Assembly (NCBI RefSeq): GCF_017305435.1
Contig: NZ_JAFKIP010000004.1
Coordinates: 124,001-188,000, forward strand
Direction: 5' to 3'
From: Microbacterium sp.
GTDB lineage: Bacteria > Actinomycetota > Actinomycetes > Actinomycetales > Microbacteriaceae
Length of the DNA stretch: 64,000 nucleotides
Of this stretch, positions 61,464 to 64,000 are shown in pieces. The translations under genes and the position numbers were made by a program. The notes under the pieces were generated by a model. It ran no database searches. It had not been told where the DNA came from and saw only the letters and a list, made by a program, of their open reading frames with translations. Position 1 is the stretch's first letter. Every line of letters starts with the position of its first letter.

Positions 61464-62072
61464 ATGACTCTCATCGCCCTCACCGGCGGGATCGCGTCCG
61501 GCAAGTCCACGATCGCTCGCCGACTCGCCGAGCACGGCGCCGTCATCGTGGACGCCGATGCCCTCGTACGCGAGGTGCAGCGGCCGGGATCGCCCGTGGT
61601 CACTGCGATCGCCGACGCCTTCGGCTCCGATGTCGTGACGCGCGACGGCGCGCTCGACCGCGCGGCCCTCGGTGCTCGCGTCTTCGGCGACCCGGAGGCT
61701 CTCGGCCGGCTCAACGCGATCGTCCATCCGGCGGTGAGGGCGGAGTCGGCACGCAGGTTCGCGGCGGCCGCGGCCGCCGATCCCGCCGCCGTCGTCGTCT
61801 ACGACGTGCCGCTTCTCGTGGAAGCCCGCGTCGACGATCCGTGGGATCTCATCGTCGTGGCGGATGCCCCCGCCGAGCTCCGTGCGCGCCGGCTGGTCGA
61901 GCTGCGCGGGCTGAACGCCGACGAGGCATCCGCGCGGATCGCCTCCCAGGTGGATGACGACACGCGCCGTGCGATCGCCGACGTGGTCATCGACACGTCG
62001 GGGTCAGTCGACGCCACCCTCGCGCAGACCGACGCGCTGTGGGCGCGTGTGCAATCGGCGTCGGCGACGTAG
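61464..62072 (+). CDS. coaE: Dephospho-CoA kinase
   Basis: Last enzyme of coenzyme A synthesis: phosphorylates the 3'-hydroxyl of dephospho-CoA. It has 202 residues. The P-loop is LTGGIASGKSTIARRLAEHG (start of the protein), followed by VIVDADALVREVQRPG, the LID/CoA region RLNAIVHPAVR, YDVPLLVEAR and RRLVELRGLNADEASARI. It lacks the C-terminal GrpB-like extension found in mycobacteria. The ATG gives the family N-terminus; the frame is open further upstream but not family-like. The last 69 nt overlap the convergent DUF4126 gene. Confidence 0.95.
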   Translation: MTLIALTGGIASGKSTIARRLAEHGAVIVDADALVREVQRPGSPVVTAIADAFGSDVVTRDGALDRAALGARVFGDPEALGRLNAIVHPAVRAESARRFAAAAAADPAAVVVYDVPLLVEARVDDPWDLIVVADAPAELRARRLVELRGLNADEASARIASQVDDDTRRAIADVVIDTSGSVDATLAQTDALWARVQSASAT

Positions 62073-62618
62073 CAGCACCACGACCGCCACGACGAGGCCA
62101 AGAAGAAACACGCCGGCGATGACCGGCGCGAGGATCGCCGCGAGGGCGAGCGCCAACGAGGAGACGTCCTCCGCGGTCGACAGCGCCGGTGCCGCGAGGC
62201 CCGCCGTCGCCATGTTCGCGACGGGCCGGACCGCGGCCTTCGCGAGGTGGACGAGAAGTGCGATGACGACGCCGACGACGATCGGCACCCAGGTGCCGTC
62301 CGCGAAGAGCCGCGAGGGGTCCGTCACCTCCTGAGCCCCCGCGCCGGCGCCGAAGGCGATGCCTCCCGATGCCGGGCGGACGATCGTCTGGATGACGTCG
62401 TTGACCGAGTCGACGGCGGGGATCTTGTCGGCGACGATCTCGACGACGAGGAGGGCGCCGATGATCCACAGCGCGACGTCACCGGAGAGCCACGACCATG
62501 CCGTCGGCAGCGCGAATCCCGGAAGCAGCCGGTCGAGGAGGCCGAGCGCGAACAGCGGCATCCATGCGTTGAGGCCCGCCGCTGCGGCGAGGCTCGACCC
62601 GACGAGGAACTCCAGCAT
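62004..62618 (-). CDS. DUF4126 membrane protein
   Basis: Membrane protein of unknown function, 204 residues, with about four to five hydrophobic helices. Family features are the N-terminal [31 protein letters not shown], the central [33 protein letters not shown] and the late paired helix with [22 protein letters not shown], then a basic tail. TACCCT (62630-62625) ends 6 nt before the ATG, so it is probably leaderless. Its 3' end overlaps coaE by 69 nt on the opposite strand; the overlapping part encodes only the basic C-terminal tail, so an upstream stop has perhaps been lost. Confidence 0.88.
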   Translation of the reverse strand: MLEFLVGSSLAAAAGLNAWMPLFALGLLDRLLPGFALPTAWSWLSGDVALWIIGALLVVEIVADKIPAVDSVNDVIQTIVRPASGGIAFGAGAGAQEVTDPSRLFADGTWVPIVVGVVIALLVHLAKAAVRPVANMATAGLAAPALSTAEDVSSLALALAAILAPVIAGVFLLGLVVAVVVLLRRRRRLHTRPQRVGLREGGVD

Positions 62619-62705
62619 GCCTCCAGGGTAGGCATCAGGCGCCCCGATCACACGCTCGCGGCGAACGCCGACCCGCATGTCGGAGGCCGCGCCTACGCTG
62701 GAAGC

Positions 62706-64000
62706 ATGCAGACCACGCGATCCGTGCGCCCGTTCGAGGTCGTGAGCGAGTACACGCCGAGCGGCGACCAGCCCCAGGCGATCGCCGACCTCGCGGCGCG
62801 CATCAACGCCGGCGAGACCGATGTCGTGCTCCTCGGTGCGACCGGTACGGGCAAGTCCGCGACGACGGCCTGGCTCATCGAGCAGGTGCAGCGGCCGACG
62901 CTCGTCCTCGCTCACAACAAGACCCTCGCGGCGCAGCTCGCGAACGAGTTCCGCGACCTCATGCCGAACAATGCCGTCGAGTACTTCGTGAGCTACTACG
63001 ACTACTACCAGCCCGAGGCCTACGTGCCGCAGACGGACACGTTCATCGAGAAGGACTCCTCGATCAACGCCGAGGTCGAGCGGCTGCGGCATTCGACGAC
63101 GAACTCGCTGCTGAGCCGTCGCGATGTCGTCGTGGTCTCGACCGTGTCGTGCATCTACGGCCTCGGCGCGCCGGAGGAGTACCTGCGCGCGATGGTCGCG
63201 CTGCAGGTGGGGGAGCGGTACGACCGCGACGCGCTGATCCGCAAGTTCATCGCGATGCAGTACAACCGCAACGACGTCGACTTCTCCCGCGGCAACTTCC
63301 GCGTTCGCGGCGACACGATCGAGATCATCCCGGTGTACGAGGAGTACGCCGTGCGCATCGAGCTCTTCGGCGACGAGATCGAGGCGCTGTACATGCTGCA
63401 TCCGCTCACGGGCGACATCGTTCAGCGTCTCGACAGCGTGCCCATCTTCCCGGCATCCCACTACGTCGCCGGCACCGACACCGTCCACCGCGCGATCGGG
63501 ACGATCGAGACCGAGCTCGGCGAGCGGCTGAAGGAGTTCGAGGGGCAGGGCAAGCTCCTCGAGGCGCAGCGTCTGCGCATGCGTACGACGTTCGACCTCG
63601 AGATGCTGCAGCAGCTCGGATTCTGCTCCGGCATCGAGAACTACTCACGCCATCTGGACGGACGGTCGCCGGGCGAGCCGCCGCACACGCTGCTCGACTT
63701 CTTCCCCGATGACTTCCTCATGGTCATCGACGAATCGCACGTGACGGTGCCGCAGATCGGCGCGATGTACGAAGGGGATGCCTCGCGCAAGCGCACGCTC
63801 GTCGATCACGGGTTCCGGCTTCCGAGCGCGATGGACAACCGCCCCCTGCGCTTCGACGAGTTCAAACAGCGCATCGGCCAGACCGTGTACCTCTCCGCCA
63901 CGCCCGGCAAGTACGAGATGGGGATCGCGGACGGCGTCGTAGAGCAGATCATCCGCCCCACCGGACTCGTCGACCCCGAGATCATCGTCAAGCCGTCGAA
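62706..64000 (+). CDS. uvrB: Excinuclease ABC subunit B (5' part; runs off the window)
   Basis: DNA-damage-verifying helicase-like subunit of nucleotide excision repair. The first ~431 residues are present and the frame is open to the window edge. Visible are [20 protein letters not shown], the Walker A loop [31 protein letters not shown], the beta-hairpin [29 protein letters not shown] and the Walker B-like [20 protein letters not shown] (62694-62699) ends 6 nt before the ATG, a leaderless arrangement. The helicase C-terminal and UVR domains should lie beyond base 64000. Confidence 0.96.
   Translation, partial: MQTTRSVRPFEVVSEYTPSGDQPQAIADLAARINAGETDVVLLGATGTGKSATTAWLIEQVQRPTLVLAHNKTLAAQLANEFRDLMPNNAVEYFVSYYDYYQPEAYVPQTDTFIEKDSSINAEVERLRHSTTNSLLSRRDVVVVSTVSCIYGLGAPEEYLRAMVALQVGERYDRDALIRKFIAMQYNRNDVDFSRGNFRVRGDTIEIIPVYEEYAVRIELFGDEIEALYMLHPLTGDIVQRLDSVPIFPASHYVAGTDTVHRAIGTIETELGERLKEFEGQGKLLEAQRLRMRTTFDLEMLQQLGFCSGIENYSRHLDGRSPGEPPHTLLDFFPDDFLMVIDESHVTVPQIGAMYEGDASRKRTLVDHGFRLPSAMDNRPLRFDEFKQRIGQTVYLSATPGKYEMGIADGVVEQIIRPTGLVDPEIIVKPS

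Noticed and set aside
1-64000. CRISPR arrays, tRNA/rRNA genes, transposases, prophage genes
   Set aside because: I looked for regularly spaced repeats, cloverleaf-like sequences and mobile-element proteins on both strands and found none I could support.

Overview
The window is an uninterrupted, gene-dense stretch of chromosome from a high-GC Gram-positive actinobacterium (roughly 70% GC, many GTG starts). The best fit is Microbacteriaceae, probably Microbacterium or a close relative. Reasons are a DivIVA/Wag31-type division cluster with SepF, a QcrCAB-CtaCDEF respiratory supercomplex, a DUF3040 gene before mraZ, and an actinobacterial block carrying aroG, a PASTA kinase, an Rv2175c-like protein and a polyprenyl synthetase. 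I saw no tRNA, rRNA, CRISPR array or insertion sequence, and no gene-free stretch longer than 300 bases.

Layout. 0.1-9.5 kb: ROK sugar kinase, PlsC-type acyltransferase, class II DAHP synthase, a DUF559/Vsr-like protein bracketed by two near-identical hairpins, then the kinase block (PASTA Ser/Thr kinase, LysM protein, Rv2175c-like DNA-binding protein, polyprenyl diphosphate synthase) and DUF3040. 9.5-29.2 kb: the division and cell-wall (dcw) cluster mraZ-rsmH-ftsL-ftsI-murF-mraY-murD-ftsW-murG, a reversed GntR/membrane-protein operon, then murC-ftsQ-ftsZ-yggS-sepF-yggT-divIVA-lspA-rluD. There is no murE. 29.2-41.2 kb: acyl-CoA ligase, dnaE, a membrane protein, hisD, nrdR, pyrD, DUF3043, M20 peptidase and an ErpA-type Fe-S carrier. 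41.3-50.1 kb: the respiratory block, with ctaC-ctaD-ctaF on plus and ctaE-qcrC-qcrA-qcrB on minus, facing each other across a PP2C phosphatase and a rhodanese. 50.2-64 kb: trpD, small membrane and PHP proteins, a 5'-3' exonuclease, a secreted protein and lipoprotein pair, YchJ-like, a CDF transporter, rpsA, an orphan histidine kinase with a degenerate GGDEF partner, coaE, DUF4126 and the 5' part of uvrB.

How the parts fit. Most of the window makes or controls the envelope: lipid II synthesis (MurF, MraY, MurD, MurG, MurC), septal synthesis (FtsI/FtsW/FtsL/FtsQ), the Z-ring (FtsZ, SepF), polar growth (DivIVA), a PASTA kinase that probably reads peptidoglycan fragments, and isoprenoid and phospholipid precursors. 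The respiratory genes build the obligate bcc-aa3 supercomplex.

The most notable observations are: (1) a nuclease-like gene whose ribosome binding site and start codon lie in one long hairpin and whose stop codon lies in a second copy of that hairpin; (2) about eighteen genes preceded by a TANNNT box 5-9 nt before the start codon, indicating widespread leaderless transcription; (3) strong over-representation of the word GGATGCC/GGCATCC on both strands; (4) the GntR operon inserted in the dcw cluster and the absence of murE there; (5) alternative overlapping palindromes before ftsZ; (6) an orphan histidine kinase coupled to a GGDEF-like protein that has lost its active-site signature.
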